The notes under the pieces were generated by a model that saw only the letters and a program-made list of their open reading frames with translations, ran no database searches and had not been told where the DNA came from. From contig CP048838.1 of the NCBI GenBank assembly GCA_012317185.1, positions 2,232,001-2,296,000 of the forward strand: a stretch of DNA of 64,000 nt. The letters are read 5' to 3'. A program made the translations under genes and the position numbers. This document shows positions 15,535 to 24,179 of the stretch, in pieces (the first letter of the stretch is position 1; each line of letters begins with the position of its first letter). This stretch comes from [Clostridium] innocuum. GTDB taxonomy: Bacteria; Bacillota_I; Bacilli_A; Erysipelotrichales; Erysipelotrichaceae.

Positions 15535-15577
15535 ATTATAAAGAAAAGATAAACAGGAAATGTTATAATTTTGTTAA
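15535..15577 (-). promoter_or_regulatory. Promoter of the yqfC-phoR operon with two Pho half-sites
   Basis: A TATAAT -10 (15535-15540, minus strand) has no good -35. ATAACA (15561-15566) and TTAACA (15572-15577) lie 11 bp apart. Their distance to the -10 (26 and 37 bp) equals that of the second and third repeats before pstS. This suggests PhoP activation of its own operon. Further repeats are weak. Confidence 0.5.
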
Positions 15578-15715
15578 AAGTAAATTAAATGTTGTTTTTC
15601 ACCCGCATGAATGCACTTTCATGTAAAGCTTTCATTATCACGGAGTTCTATTTTATGAACACAAGCTGTTTTGAGAGGGGCTTCTGCTCATGTATAAAGC
15701 ATGTACAGTGCAGAC

Positions 15716-15752
15716 AAAAAAGAGGCAGTCCTGCACATACAGGAAATGCCTC
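15716..15752 (-). terminator. Terminator of the ABC exporter operon
   Basis: On the minus strand GAGGCA/TGCCTC and TCCTG/CAGGA form a stem with small internal mismatches, followed by six T. The remaining bases between 15463 and 15769 hold only the yqfC promoter. Confidence 0.85.
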
Positions 15753-15769
15753 AAAGCAGCCGCAGACAA

Positions 15770-16567
15770 CTATAAGGAAAGATCTCTTTGCATAAAGCTT
15801 CGCCGGGCGATGAGCAGACAGCTGCCAGCGATCAGAAGCAGCACACCCAGACGTGCCCATGCCTGTGCTTCATTGGCAATCAGCCCCTGTGTGTCAAACA
15901 GCGTCATAATCGTCGCATACTGCAGCTTTTCAAGATTTCCCTTCATATTGGCGAGCATCTGTATCATGATGAATACAACACCAGTTCCGGCACCTATCAA
16001 AGCGGCATGCCGATATTCATTCAAGGCGGAAGAAGCGAGAAAGCTGATGGACGCCAATGCTGTCTGTAGCAGCAGGCATCCCAGATTCAGCCGCAGAAAG
16101 GCTGCAATATCCAAATCGCCCGGAAACATGAGTATACTACAAACAATACCCATAAGCGTACAGAAGGCAATTAGAAGAAACAGCGCACTCAGCAGCACAG
16201 CCAGCTGAGTCATCCAGACACGGCTTCGCTTTTCACCACAGCTCAGCAGATAGGTCATACTTCCGTTATCCACCTTTTTGACAAGCAGTCGCAGGGAGAG
16301 AATAACAGAAAACAAAAACGGGAACATAATCATGATCATGCCATACAGATAGGTTGAGAAGAAATCCACCAGAGTAGCTGCTGTGCCGCTCATGCCAACC
16401 GCTGCCATCATTTCCGGCATAAGCTTCTCAAACTGCGCCAGCGCAGAGCCCAGCTCCGGATCAAACATCGTCAGCATAATGCTGAAATACATCGCTAGAA
16501 TCAAAATGAAAATCAGCAGCAGCTTCCATGCCGATTTCCACTCCATACGAAACAGTGTCTTATTCAT
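15770..16567 (-). CDS. ABC-2 type exporter permease
   Basis: A 265-residue membrane protein with about six helices (first near residues 15-34) and a cytosolic segment around KKVDNGSMTYLLSCGEKRS typical of ABC-2 permeases that move drugs, peptides or lipids. Start at 16567 gives MNKTLFRMEW and overlaps the ATPase gene stop. The substrate cannot be told. It pairs with the ATPase at 16560-17456. Confidence 0.82.
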   Translation of the reverse strand: MNKTLFRMEWKSAWKLLLIFILILAMYFSIMLTMFDPELGSALAQFEKLMPEMMAAVGMSGTAATLVDFFSTYLYGMIMIMFPFLFSVILSLRLLVKKVDNGSMTYLLSCGEKRSRVWMTQLAVLLSALFLLIAFCTLMGIVCSILMFPGDLDIAAFLRLNLGCLLLQTALASISFLASSALNEYRHAALIGAGTGVVFIMIQMLANMKGNLEKLQYATIMTLFDTQGLIANEAQAWARLGVLLLIAGSCLLIARRSFMQRDLSL

Positions 16568-17456
16568 GTGCTTCTCCCTTCTCTCCGTAATACTGCAAAA
16601 AGATATCCTCCAGACTCTGTGTTGCGACATTGAGATCGCGCAGCTCATAGGCCGGCAGCAGCTGCAGAAGCTCCTTGAGATCCTCCCGGACATATACATG
16701 CACACACAGCTCACTCATTTGCTTCATCTGCAGTCGCTCCTGCAAAAAACGCTGTGTCTGCGAGGAATCGGCAAAGGTGAGAATGTATGTCTTCGTTTTA
16801 TTCTTCTGCAAGATGACGGTATCCTCGATTGCCGCCATATGTCCCTTCCGGATGATGCCGATGCGATCACAGGTTTTTTCCACTTCCTCAAACATATGGG
16901 AAGACATCAGGATTGTCTTTCCTCTCTGCTTTTCCTCCTGAATCAGCTCGACAAAGGCATTTTGCATCAGCGGATCCAGTCCGCTGGTCGGCTCATCCAG
17001 AATCAGCACCTTGGGATCATGCATAAAAGCCGCTACGATTCCCAGCTTCTGCTTCATTCCCTTGGACATGCGACGTATGGCCCCGGTTGGCCGCAGCTCA
17101 AAGCGCTCCAGCAGCTCCTGTGTCCGTCCGCTGTCCTGCATGTTCCGGTAACGTGCCATAAAGCGCAGAAATTCCTCACCGCTCATTTCATTCAGGAGAT
17201 TGATTTCTCCCGGTATATAGCCAAGCTGTCTGGTAATGGCATCGGATTGCTTCCAGCAGTCCATCCCGAGAATTTTCGCTGAACCCTGTTTTGCCTTCAG
17301 GAATCCAAGCAGATGACGGATGGTCGTTGTCTTTCCTGCCCCATTCGGCCCCAGGAAGCCGAAAACCTCTCCCTCAGCGATGGAAAAGGAAATATCGAAG
17401 ATTCCCCTCCCCTCTCCATAATCGCGGCTGAGACGCTCTATTTCGATGATTTGCAT
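16560..17456 (-). CDS. ABC exporter ATP-binding protein
   Basis: A 298-residue ATPase with Walker A GPNGAGKTTT, signature RMSKGMKQKLG and Walker B VLILDEPTSGLDP, then the switch histidine in LMSSHMFEE. The C-terminal 80 residues are the variable extension seen in multidrug or antimicrobial-peptide exporters (BcrA-like). The ATG at 17456 has a GGGGAGG site. The module interrupts the otherwise conserved rpsU-yqf order, so it may be a lineage insertion. Substrate unknown. Confidence 0.88.
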   Translation of the reverse strand: MQIIEIERLSRDYGEGRGIFDISFSIAEGEVFGFLGPNGAGKTTTIRHLLGFLKAKQGSAKILGMDCWKQSDAITRQLGYIPGEINLLNEMSGEEFLRFMARYRNMQDSGRTQELLERFELRPTGAIRRMSKGMKQKLGIVAAFMHDPKVLILDEPTSGLDPLMQNAFVELIQEEKQRGKTILMSSHMFEEVEKTCDRIGIIRKGHMAAIEDTVILQKNKTKTYILTFADSSQTQRFLQERLQMKQMSELCVHVYVREDLKELLQLLPAYELRDLNVATQSLEDIFLQYYGEKGEAHE

Positions 17457-17660
17457 AGTATACCTCCCCATGTTCATGGTGTATCTCATCTTCATGCTGA
17501 TTATAGCAGATTGACTCGTTTGCACAACCCCCTGCACAGCAGCTTTTTTCAATTTCTTTTTTTACCACGCCAGCTTTTGGCCGGCTCTATACACGCACCA
17601 CAGACCCTATACAAAGCAGCTCCCTTGGTAAGCCTATTCACCATGCACAAGCGGAAGTAT

Positions 17661-17685
17661 AAAAAAAGAAGCCTATCGGCCTCTT
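17661..17685 (-). terminator. Terminator of rpsU
   Basis: AGAGGCC-GATA-GGCTTCT on the minus strand is followed by seven T and begins right after the rpsU stop. Confidence 0.85.
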
Positions 17686-17865
17686 CTATTTTCCACGACG
17701 TGCTTTACGCGCAGCTTCTGACTTTAATTTACGACGAACGCCAGGTTTTACGTAAAACTCTCTTTTGCGAGCTTCAGCAAGGGTTCCATTTCTTGATACT
17801 TGACGTTTGAATCTACGTAAAGCATCATCAAGAACTTCGTTTTCTTTAAGTACTACTTTCGGCAT
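17686..17865 (-). CDS. rpsU: 30S ribosomal protein S21
   Basis: A 59-residue, strongly basic protein beginning MPKVVLKENE and ending RKARRGK, a clear S21. The length fits the family (58-70). S21 binds the platform of the small subunit near the mRNA exit. An AAGGGAGGG site lies 7 nt before the ATG. Its place between mtaB/murE and yqfC follows the yqe-yqf order of B. subtilis, although yqeY, which usually follows rpsU, is absent here. Confidence 0.95.
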   Translation of the reverse strand: MPKVVLKENEVLDDALRRFKRQVSRNGTLAEARKREFYVKPGVRRKLKSEAARKARRGK

Positions 17866-17988
17866 GATTTACCCTCCCTTCTGATGCAAGCAATATTATT
17901 ATACTGAAAAACATATGAAAATGCAACATAAATATGTTCATTTTCTATAAATTCATACAGAAAATTTTTTTATACTTATTTTACAACC

Positions 17989-19449
17989 TTATTTTTCATC
18001 ATCCTCCAGTCCGAGACTGTATTTGCGGATGCAGTGACGAGCGACATTGTGATCCCCCATCCACGGCTCACGTCCGAACTCCCGATACATGAATACCTCA
18101 TCCCCCTTGCCGAGAATCAGGACGGTATCCTTCACATTGGCACTCTCGATGGCCTGCCGTATGGCGGCATAACGATCCGCGATGAAAATATTATTCGTAT
18201 CGCTGATACCGCTTTTGATTTCATTTGCGATTTCCCGCGGATCCTCATCCCGGGGATCATCCTCCGTCAGAATGATGCTGTCGCAATAACGGCTCGCGAT
18301 TTCGCCGAAGACCCTGCGCTTCTTTGTATCCCGCTTGCCGGCAGAGCCAAACACGGCAATAATGCTGTGTCCGTCCTCTGTGATATCCTTCGCATATTCA
18401 AAAACCTTTTCCATACCGTCCGGAGTATGGGCAAAATCGACGATGACATTAAACAGCTGTCCCTCGTCAATACGTTCCATACGCCCTTCAATCTGCCGGA
18501 TATCATTGAGATAGGGCAGCTGCTGTTCAATCGGAATACCGCTTTCCGCCATGGCGGCCACAGCACCCAGCAGGTTGTATATGTTATACAGGGCAACCAG
18601 ATTGGTTGAAACCTCATAGCGCTCTGTTCCATGAACCAGGGTAAACCGTGATCCCGTTTTCTCAATCCGGATATTTTCCGCCTGATAGGTCGCGTGATTG
18701 TCAATGCCATAGGTAACAACACTGGCCTCGGTAGCATCCGCCAGCTGATCCACATAGGCATCATCCGCATTCAACACAGCAACGCCCTCTTTTTTCAGAT
18801 TGGTGAACAGCTTTTTCTTCGCTTCGAAGTAATGCTCGATCGTACCGTGAAAATCCAGATGGTCATAGGTCAGGTTACTGAACACAGCGACATCAAAATC
18901 CACGCTCTGCACACGTCCCAGCTCCAGACCGTGCGAGCTGACCTCCAAAGCAACCGCCTGCATGCCATGCTCCACCATATCCTTCATCGTTTTATGAATC
19001 AGTACAGCATCCGGCGTTGTCAAAGACGGCGGCAGAGTCACCTCTCCATAGCTGATGGATATCGTTCCAATATAGCCACAGGGCGCAAAATGGGAATATA
19101 CATCCCGAATAATGCTGGTGATGGTGCTCTTCCCGTTTGTTCCGGTAACACCGAACACCTTCATTTTACGGCTTGGATGCCCATAAAACATGGACGCCAC
19201 CCGATTCAGTGTGCGATTGACATTTTCCACCTGAATATAGGCTACCCCTTTTTTCATATCGTCCACCGGCTTGGAATGCACGATGCATTTTACACCCTTT
19301 TCAATGACATCATCAATAAATTCATGCCCGTCATGCACCATGCCCTCCATGCAGAAATACATATCATTCGCCTTGGCGCAGCGGGAATCGATGCACAGCC
19401 CTGCAATTTCAATCTCCGGGGCATTTTCAAACATTTGAGACAGCTTCAT
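17989..19449 (-). CDS. murE: UDP-N-acetylmuramoyl-tripeptide synthetase MurE
   Basis: A 486-residue Mur ligase adding the third amino acid of the peptidoglycan stem. ATP loop TGTNGKST is at residues 102-109. The substrate region YFEAKKKLF holds the Lys that is carbamoylated in the family. The specificity motif at 397-400 reads DDPR, whereas the meso-diaminopimelate enzymes have DNPR and lysine-adding ones usually change the Arg. The amino acid added is therefore uncertain. The gene overlaps mtaB by 23 bp and has a GGAGGAG site. Its location in an rRNA/tRNA-modification operon, away from the mur cluster, is unusual. Confidence 0.93.
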   Translation of the reverse strand: MKLSQMFENAPEIEIAGLCIDSRCAKANDMYFCMEGMVHDGHEFIDDVIEKGVKCIVHSKPVDDMKKGVAYIQVENVNRTLNRVASMFYGHPSRKMKVFGVTGTNGKSTITSIIRDVYSHFAPCGYIGTISISYGEVTLPPSLTTPDAVLIHKTMKDMVEHGMQAVALEVSSHGLELGRVQSVDFDVAVFSNLTYDHLDFHGTIEHYFEAKKKLFTNLKKEGVAVLNADDAYVDQLADATEASVVTYGIDNHATYQAENIRIEKTGSRFTLVHGTERYEVSTNLVALYNIYNLLGAVAAMAESGIPIEQQLPYLNDIRQIEGRMERIDEGQLFNVIVDFAHTPDGMEKVFEYAKDITEDGHSIIAVFGSAGKRDTKKRRVFGEIASRYCDSIILTEDDPRDEDPREIANEIKSGISDTNNIFIADRYAAIRQAIESANVKDTVLILGKGDEVFMYREFGREPWMGDHNVARHCIRKYSLGLEDDEK

Positions 19450-20752
19450 AAGACTCCTCCTTTAGCGGACAGCCAACCAGCAAATCCCCGTCCAGTGCCG
19501 TGATGCGTACGGTATGCATCGTATGCAGCCAGGCAAGCGGAGCCGCTGCTGCGACCTCCAGGTATTCACTGCTGTGTCCGATCAGTTTTCCATCTTTTTC
19601 CTTCTCAAAAATGACAGAAACTTCCTTTCCAACGAAATTCTGTTTATAAGCAGTATATAACTGTTTGGAAAGATTCGCAAGTCTTGATGCGCGTTCTTTC
19701 TTTATTTTATTTTCCAGATGACCGCTCATCTGCGCAGCCGCTGTATGATCGCGGCGGGAATACGGGAACACATGCAGAAAGCTTAGGCGCATGCGAGCGA
19801 TATTATCCAGGGTATCCTGAAACTGCTCTTCACTTTCCTGCGGAAACCCGGTAATGACATCGCTGGATATGGAAATATCCGGAATAAGGGAGCGGATATA
19901 GTCCACCCGTTCCATAAACCATGCTATCGTATAGGGACGATTCATATTCTTCAATACCGTAGTATTGGCAGACTGCACGGGAATATGCAGATGCCGGGCG
20001 ATTTTTTCTTCCCCCTTTATAAATTCCAGCAGCTCATCCGTGATTTCATTCATTTCAATCGAGGAGATACGAATTCTTTGCAGCTTGGGAATTTCCTTCA
20101 CCATGCGCTTCATCAGCTGGCACAGACTGCTGTTGATGCCATTGCCGTAGCGTCCGGTATGGATGCCGCTCAGCACGATTTCCCGATGGCCGCTTTCGCT
20201 CAGACTTCGTGCGATGGCAAGTACCTCATCCTCCGGCAACGAGCGCTCCGCTCCGCGTGCAAACGGTATGATACAATAGCTGCAAAACTGATTGCAGCCG
20301 TCCTGTATTTTCAAAAAAGCCCGTGTCTGATGCTCGAAGCGATGAATCGGAAGCGCCTCAAACACATTGACCTTGCGGACATCATGAATGAGCTTCTGCG
20401 GACGCTTCTTTCGAAGACCCTCCTCAATCATATCCGCCAGTCTGCTTTTTCCATCACTTCCCAGCAGAATATCAATATTGGCATCCTGCTCCAGCTGTTC
20501 GCTTGCCGTCTGTGCATAGCAGCCGACAACGGCAATCAGCGCCTCCGGATTCAAAGCGATGGCCGCATGAATTTTCTGACGGGATTTACTGCCGGCCGTA
20601 TTGGTCACGGCACAGGTGTTGATGATATAGACATCCGCTTTTTCTTTAAAGGATACCTGTTCATAGCCCTTATCCACCAGGGCACTCTCATAGCCCTGTG
20701 ATTCATATGTATTTACCTTGCAGCCCAGTGTGGCTATTGCAAATGTCGTCAT
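19427..20752 (-). CDS. mtaB: tRNA t6A37 methylthiotransferase MtaB (YqeV)
   Basis: A 441-residue radical-SAM enzyme that adds a methylthio group to t6A37 of tRNAs reading ANN codons. An N-terminal UPF0004 domain carries three cluster Cys (TLGCKVN, INTCAVT, VGCYAQ). The radical-SAM motif CNQFCSYC and a C-terminal TRAM domain follow. Motifs are complete. It sits 5 bp after the unknown gene at 20757 and overlaps murE. The order rsmE-mtaB matches B. subtilis yqeU-yqeV. Confidence 0.95.
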   Translation of the reverse strand: MTTFAIATLGCKVNTYESQGYESALVDKGYEQVSFKEKADVYIINTCAVTNTAGSKSRQKIHAAIALNPEALIAVVGCYAQTASEQLEQDANIDILLGSDGKSRLADMIEEGLRKKRPQKLIHDVRKVNVFEALPIHRFEHQTRAFLKIQDGCNQFCSYCIIPFARGAERSLPEDEVLAIARSLSESGHREIVLSGIHTGRYGNGINSSLCQLMKRMVKEIPKLQRIRISSIEMNEITDELLEFIKGEEKIARHLHIPVQSANTTVLKNMNRPYTIAWFMERVDYIRSLIPDISISSDVITGFPQESEEQFQDTLDNIARMRLSFLHVFPYSRRDHTAAAQMSGHLENKIKKERASRLANLSKQLYTAYKQNFVGKEVSVIFEKEKDGKLIGHSSEYLEVAAAAPLAWLHTMHTVRITALDGDLLVGCPLKEESYEAVSNV

Positions 20753-20756
20753 GTCG

Positions 20757-21542
20757 TCACTCCTTGTCTGCCTTCTTTTCCTGCTTTTTCTTTTGCTTCT
20801 CCAGCAGCTTTTCCAGCTTTCTGCCCAATCGTTTTTTGATTAGTGCATGCTCGTTCAAAAACGCAACGAGTGCTTCGTGCTGCTCCTTTAACAGAAGTAG
20901 TGCGATTTCCTGCTTCCAGTCCTCCTGCAGCTCCTGCTTCATATCCACGGATACGCTGCGCTTTAATCCGCCTGCATCATACAGATACCAGCGATGCAGG
21001 ACCGGATGGAAGACGACATAGCCCTCATCCGCCTCCGCCAGCAGCTCACAGCTGGAAAAGCCATACTGAAACGGCTTGGCACCATAGCGCCTGTACTGCA
21101 CTTCCTTTGCGCACTCCCGGATGAATTTATGATACTGCTTCAAATCCAGCAGCACGATTTCCGTATGATAAAGATGATTAAAGCCCGGCGCAAAGGCAGG
21201 CATATAAATCGTTTCACCATCCGCCTCAAAATGCCGGAGCTCTTTCACGAAGCGTTCCACATCCACATTCATCTGTGCCTTACGCTCCAGATAATTCAGA
21301 TCATACCAGTAATCGAACATTTTTACATAGGTATCAAAAAAAACATCCTCGAACTGCCGTTTTACGAGCAGGGATTCATAGACGATTTCATTCTGTATCA
21401 CAGCATCATCGCTTTTCTCGTCGTGGGGAATTTGATATTCCTCCAGCAGGTCGCAGATGGTACGGTAATGCTTCCGGATATCCTTTTGATCCAGAAGTGT
21501 CTTATCATACACCTTATTCAGCCGATCATATATCGTCTTCAT
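20757..21542 (-). CDS. Unknown cytosolic protein between rsmE and mtaB
   Basis: A 261-residue protein with no membrane segment; I do not recognise the family. The N-terminal half is helical and charged. Residues about 125-200 look beta-rich and contain YMPAFAPGFNHLYHTEIVLLD. The last 25 residues are a Lys/Glu-rich coiled tail. The ATG at 21542 has an AGGTGA site and overlaps the rsmE stop by 17 bp, and mtaB follows after 4 bp, so it is translated as part of the operon. A role in translation or RNA modification is only guilt by association. Confidence 0.75.
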   Translation of the reverse strand: MKTIYDRLNKVYDKTLLDQKDIRKHYRTICDLLEEYQIPHDEKSDDAVIQNEIVYESLLVKRQFEDVFFDTYVKMFDYWYDLNYLERKAQMNVDVERFVKELRHFEADGETIYMPAFAPGFNHLYHTEIVLLDLKQYHKFIRECAKEVQYRRYGAKPFQYGFSSCELLAEADEGYVVFHPVLHRWYLYDAGGLKRSVSVDMKQELQEDWKQEIALLLLKEQHEALVAFLNEHALIKKRLGRKLEKLLEKQKKKQEKKADKE

Positions 21543-22284
21543 CTTTTTCACCTGCCATATCGTAGTAAAACTCAATGGAATTCAGCAGCGAGATTGCCGC
21601 TGTTTCCGCACGCAGTATCCGTCCGCCTAAAGATACGCGGTGAAAGCCGGATGCAGTCAGCGCTTCAACCTCATCCGCCGAAAAGCCGCCCTCACTGCCG
21701 ACCACCATCAAAACACGCTTTGGGGATGGATGTGCACGCAGCACCTCACACAGGCGCTCGCTTTTACAATCGGCATCCTCATAGGCTATCAGCCGCAGGT
21801 CGGCATCGATCTGCGACAGCTGTGAGAATGTGCAGGGCGGCTGCAAACGCACCAGCGTCGATCGCTTGCACTGCTCACAGGCCTCACATAAAATTTTATT
21901 CCATCGTACAATTTTCTTTTCCGATTTCTCATCCTTGATTTTTACAACACAGCGGCTGGATACAAACGGAATGATTTCCGCCACCCCCAGCTCTGCACTT
22001 TTCTGCAGCAGATAGTCCCATTTCTCCCCCTTGATCATCCCCTGTGCAAGAATCAGCTCTACACTTGTTCGGGAGCGATCACGCACTTCCCTTACCACTC
22101 GTGCCGCTGCTTCCTCCTGATGATATTCCACTTCCGCCAGCAGTACGCGGCCGCTGTTGTCGGCAACACGAATCACATCCCCCTGCTGCATACGCATAAC
22201 GCGGCGGATGTGATGTGTCTGTTCCTTTGTCATCGGTATCAATTCTCCTGGCATCGCCAGTGTATTTACAAAATATTGCTGCAT
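21526..22284 (-). CDS. rsmE: 16S rRNA m3U1498 methyltransferase RsmE
   Basis: A 252-residue SPOUT methyltransferase that modifies U1498 of 16S rRNA in the assembled small subunit. An N-terminal PUA-like domain (residues 1-70) is followed by the SPOUT fold with the SAM-binding knot motifs VGSEGGFSADE and LGGRILRAETAAI. Length is typical. It heads the operon rsmE-(unknown)-mtaB-murE. Confidence 0.95.
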   Translation of the reverse strand: MQQYFVNTLAMPGELIPMTKEQTHHIRRVMRMQQGDVIRVADNSGRVLLAEVEYHQEEAAARVVREVRDRSRTSVELILAQGMIKGEKWDYLLQKSAELGVAEIIPFVSSRCVVKIKDEKSEKKIVRWNKILCEACEQCKRSTLVRLQPPCTFSQLSQIDADLRLIAYEDADCKSERLCEVLRAHPSPKRVLMVVGSEGGFSADEVEALTASGFHRVSLGGRILRAETAAISLLNSIEFYYDMAGEKDEDDI

Positions 22285-22373
22285 AAAATCACCGCGTTAA
22301 TCATACATCATTTTCTGTGTTTCTTCAACAAAAAAAACATTTCAGAAACGTAAGCACACATGTGGAAACAGCA

Positions 22374-22410
22374 CAAAAAACGAATCCGACATCCTTTGCC
22401 TGATTCGTTT
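22374..22410 (-). terminator. Terminator of the spm-rluB operon
   Basis: AAACGAATC and GATTCGTTT pair across a 14-nt loop on the minus strand, followed by T-rich sequence. It lies about 100 bp after the rluB stop and before rsmE. Confidence 0.75.
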
Positions 22411-22508
22411 CTCTTTTCTCATGCTCACGTTCAGGCTTTTCATATCTGCCTGCATATCCTTATGGCTTCTGTTATTGCTGCACCTGTCAAAAAAGCCAAC
22501 AGCGATTG

Positions 22509-23246
22509 CTAGCGCTGCTTCATTTCTCCCTTTTGAGCAAGACTGCGCAGCTGCTTCACCTCAAAGGGCTTCAGCACACGGTATTCTCCCTGCCGCAAAT
22601 CACTGCAGTGCAGGAAAGCAAGCCTGCTGCGGTGCAGACGGCGCACCTCATAGCCCAGTGCCTCCATCATGCGCTTGATCTGCCGGTTTCTTCCCTCGAC
22701 AATCGTCAAATCAAAGCTGCACTGATTTTTCTCTGTATCCTTTTCCGTCATGCGATACTTTGCAGGCAGGGTCTTGATACCGTCATCCAGCACGATACCT
22801 GCTTTTATTTTCTTCATATCCTCCGGCGTCAAAATGCCGTTGATCGTCAGATTGTACACCTTGGGAATGTGATATCGCGGATGAATGATCTCATTTGCGA
22901 AATCCCCGTCATTGGTTAGAATAATCACCCCGCTGGTATCATAATCCAGACGTCCCACGGTAAAAATACGCTGCCTGCAATCCACCAGATCCACCACGGT
23001 CTGTCTTCCGAATTCATCATCGCTAGTACACATGGTGCGCTTCGGCTTGTTCATCAGAAAATAGACCTTATCTTCCTTTTCAATCGCCTTGCCGTCCACC
23101 TCAATGAGATCACCGCGCTTTACCTTATATCCAAGTTCTGTTATGGTTTCTCCATTCACAGCGACTCTTCCCTCGCTGATCAGAACCTCAGCTTTTCTTC
23201 TTGATGTGATTCCGGCTGCCGCAATCACTTTCTGTAATCGTTCCAT
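22509..23246 (-). CDS. rluB: 23S rRNA pseudouridine synthase RluB/YpuL type
   Basis: A 245-residue RsuA/RluB-family enzyme. An N-terminal S4 RNA-binding domain (residues 1-60) is followed by the catalytic motif GRLDYDTSGVIILTNDGD with the nucleophilic Asp. RNRQIKRMMEALG lies near the end. It would convert a uridine of helix 89-93 in 23S rRNA, as B. subtilis RluB does. The gene follows spmA-spmB as in B. subtilis, with one SepF-like gene between. RsuA versus RluB cannot be separated strictly by eye; gene order favours RluB. Confidence 0.88.
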   Translation of the reverse strand: MERLQKVIAAAGITSRRKAEVLISEGRVAVNGETITELGYKVKRGDLIEVDGKAIEKEDKVYFLMNKPKRTMCTSDDEFGRQTVVDLVDCRQRIFTVGRLDYDTSGVIILTNDGDFANEIIHPRYHIPKVYNLTINGILTPEDMKKIKAGIVLDDGIKTLPAKYRMTEKDTEKNQCSFDLTIVEGRNRQIKRMMEALGYEVRRLHRSRLAFLHCSDLRQGEYRVLKPFEVKQLRSLAQKGEMKQR

Positions 23247-23307
23247 ATACTATACACCTCACATGGGTATTGTACATGAAATGCTGCGCTTTGAAAAGCA
23301 AAATCGA

Positions 23308-23637
23308 CTAATTCTGGAATTCCTGAATCTGATAGCCATCCGGCAGATATACCAGAATGTTCTCGCTCATCTCCTGAATCCATACCTGCATCGGATAGGC
23401 AACGCCCTTCATGAAGTCACGAATTCTGCGTGCACACTCCTCATCGCATGCCGTGATATCCAGCAACACCAGAAAATTCTTTTTCAAAGCCTCACCCACA
23501 GCCTCTACATCATCAAAGCTGTCCAGACGAAACACACAGACAACATGGTCGCTTTTTTCCGCAGCCACAGCAGCCTTTTCCTCATTCACTGCCAGCATAT
23601 TCTTTAATCTGTTTTTTACATCGTTCATATCTGCCAT
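23308..23637 (-). CDS. SepF-like cell-division protein
   Basis: A 109-residue protein whose residues about 30-105 follow the SepF/YlmF pattern. A SFDDVEAVGEALKKN start is followed by a beta strand LVLLDI, then CARRIRDFMKGVAYPMQ and a final strand ENILVYLPDGYQI. SepF tethers FtsZ filaments to the membrane, but the usual N-terminal amphipathic membrane anchor and basic linker are short here (KNRLKNMLA may serve). Start at 23637 is chosen for an AGGAGG site 7 nt upstream. It sits between spmB and rluB rather than in the division cluster, so it may be a second, sporulation-linked copy. Confidence 0.65.
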   Translation of the reverse strand: MADMNDVKNRLKNMLAVNEEKAAVAAEKSDHVVCVFRLDSFDDVEAVGEALKKNFLVLLDITACDEECARRIRDFMKGVAYPMQVWIQEMSENILVYLPDGYQIQEFQN

Positions 23638-23666
23638 TTTCATTCCTCCTGTTATTTATATCTTTA

Positions 23667-24179
23667 TTACGCAAACACATACAGTGCCAGCAGAATGGCC
23701 ATGGAAATCCCGGCCACATCCGCCAGCAGTCCGATCGCCAGCGCATTCTTGATTCTACGGATTCCCACACTGGAAAAATACAGGGTGATCACATAGACGG
23801 TCGTATCGGTAGAGCCCTGAATGATGCTGGCCATATTGCCGGCCAGCGAATCAACACCGCAAACCTGAAAGATATCGACCAGCACTGCCAAAGAGGCGCT
23901 TCCGGAAATCGGGCGAAAGATTACCATTGGCCAGATTTCCTTGGGGATATTCGCAATATGAGCAGCCAGTGCGCTGCACAGCATATCCATCAGTCCGCTC
24001 TGGCGCAAAAGTGCGATTGCACACATCATGGCAAGCAGCGCGGGATAAATATCCAGAAACAGCTTCATCCCGTCCTTGACACCCTCGGTAAAGGAATGGT
24101 AGGCATTGATGCGGCGAAGCAGGGCGACGGCGACGATGACCAGCACAAGGACCGGCAATATATAATCTGTGTTAATCAC
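23667..24179 (-). CDS. spmB: Spore maturation protein SpmB
   Basis: A 170-residue membrane protein of the nucleoside-recognition (Gate) family with about five helices. SpmA and SpmB act together in spore core dehydration. The start is probably GTG at 24179 (VINTDYILP), overlapping the spmA stop and preceded by GGTGG; a TTG at 24200 is an alternative. Conserved FRPISGSASLAVLVD and GSTDTTVYV segments are present. The order dacB-spmA-spmB is the same as in B. subtilis. Confidence 0.92.
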   Translation of the reverse strand: MINTDYILPVLVLVIVAVALLRRINAYHSFTEGVKDGMKLFLDIYPALLAMMCAIALLRQSGLMDMLCSALAAHIANIPKEIWPMVIFRPISGSASLAVLVDIFQVCGVDSLAGNMASIIQGSTDTTVYVITLYFSSVGIRRIKNALAIGLLADVAGISMAILLALYVFA

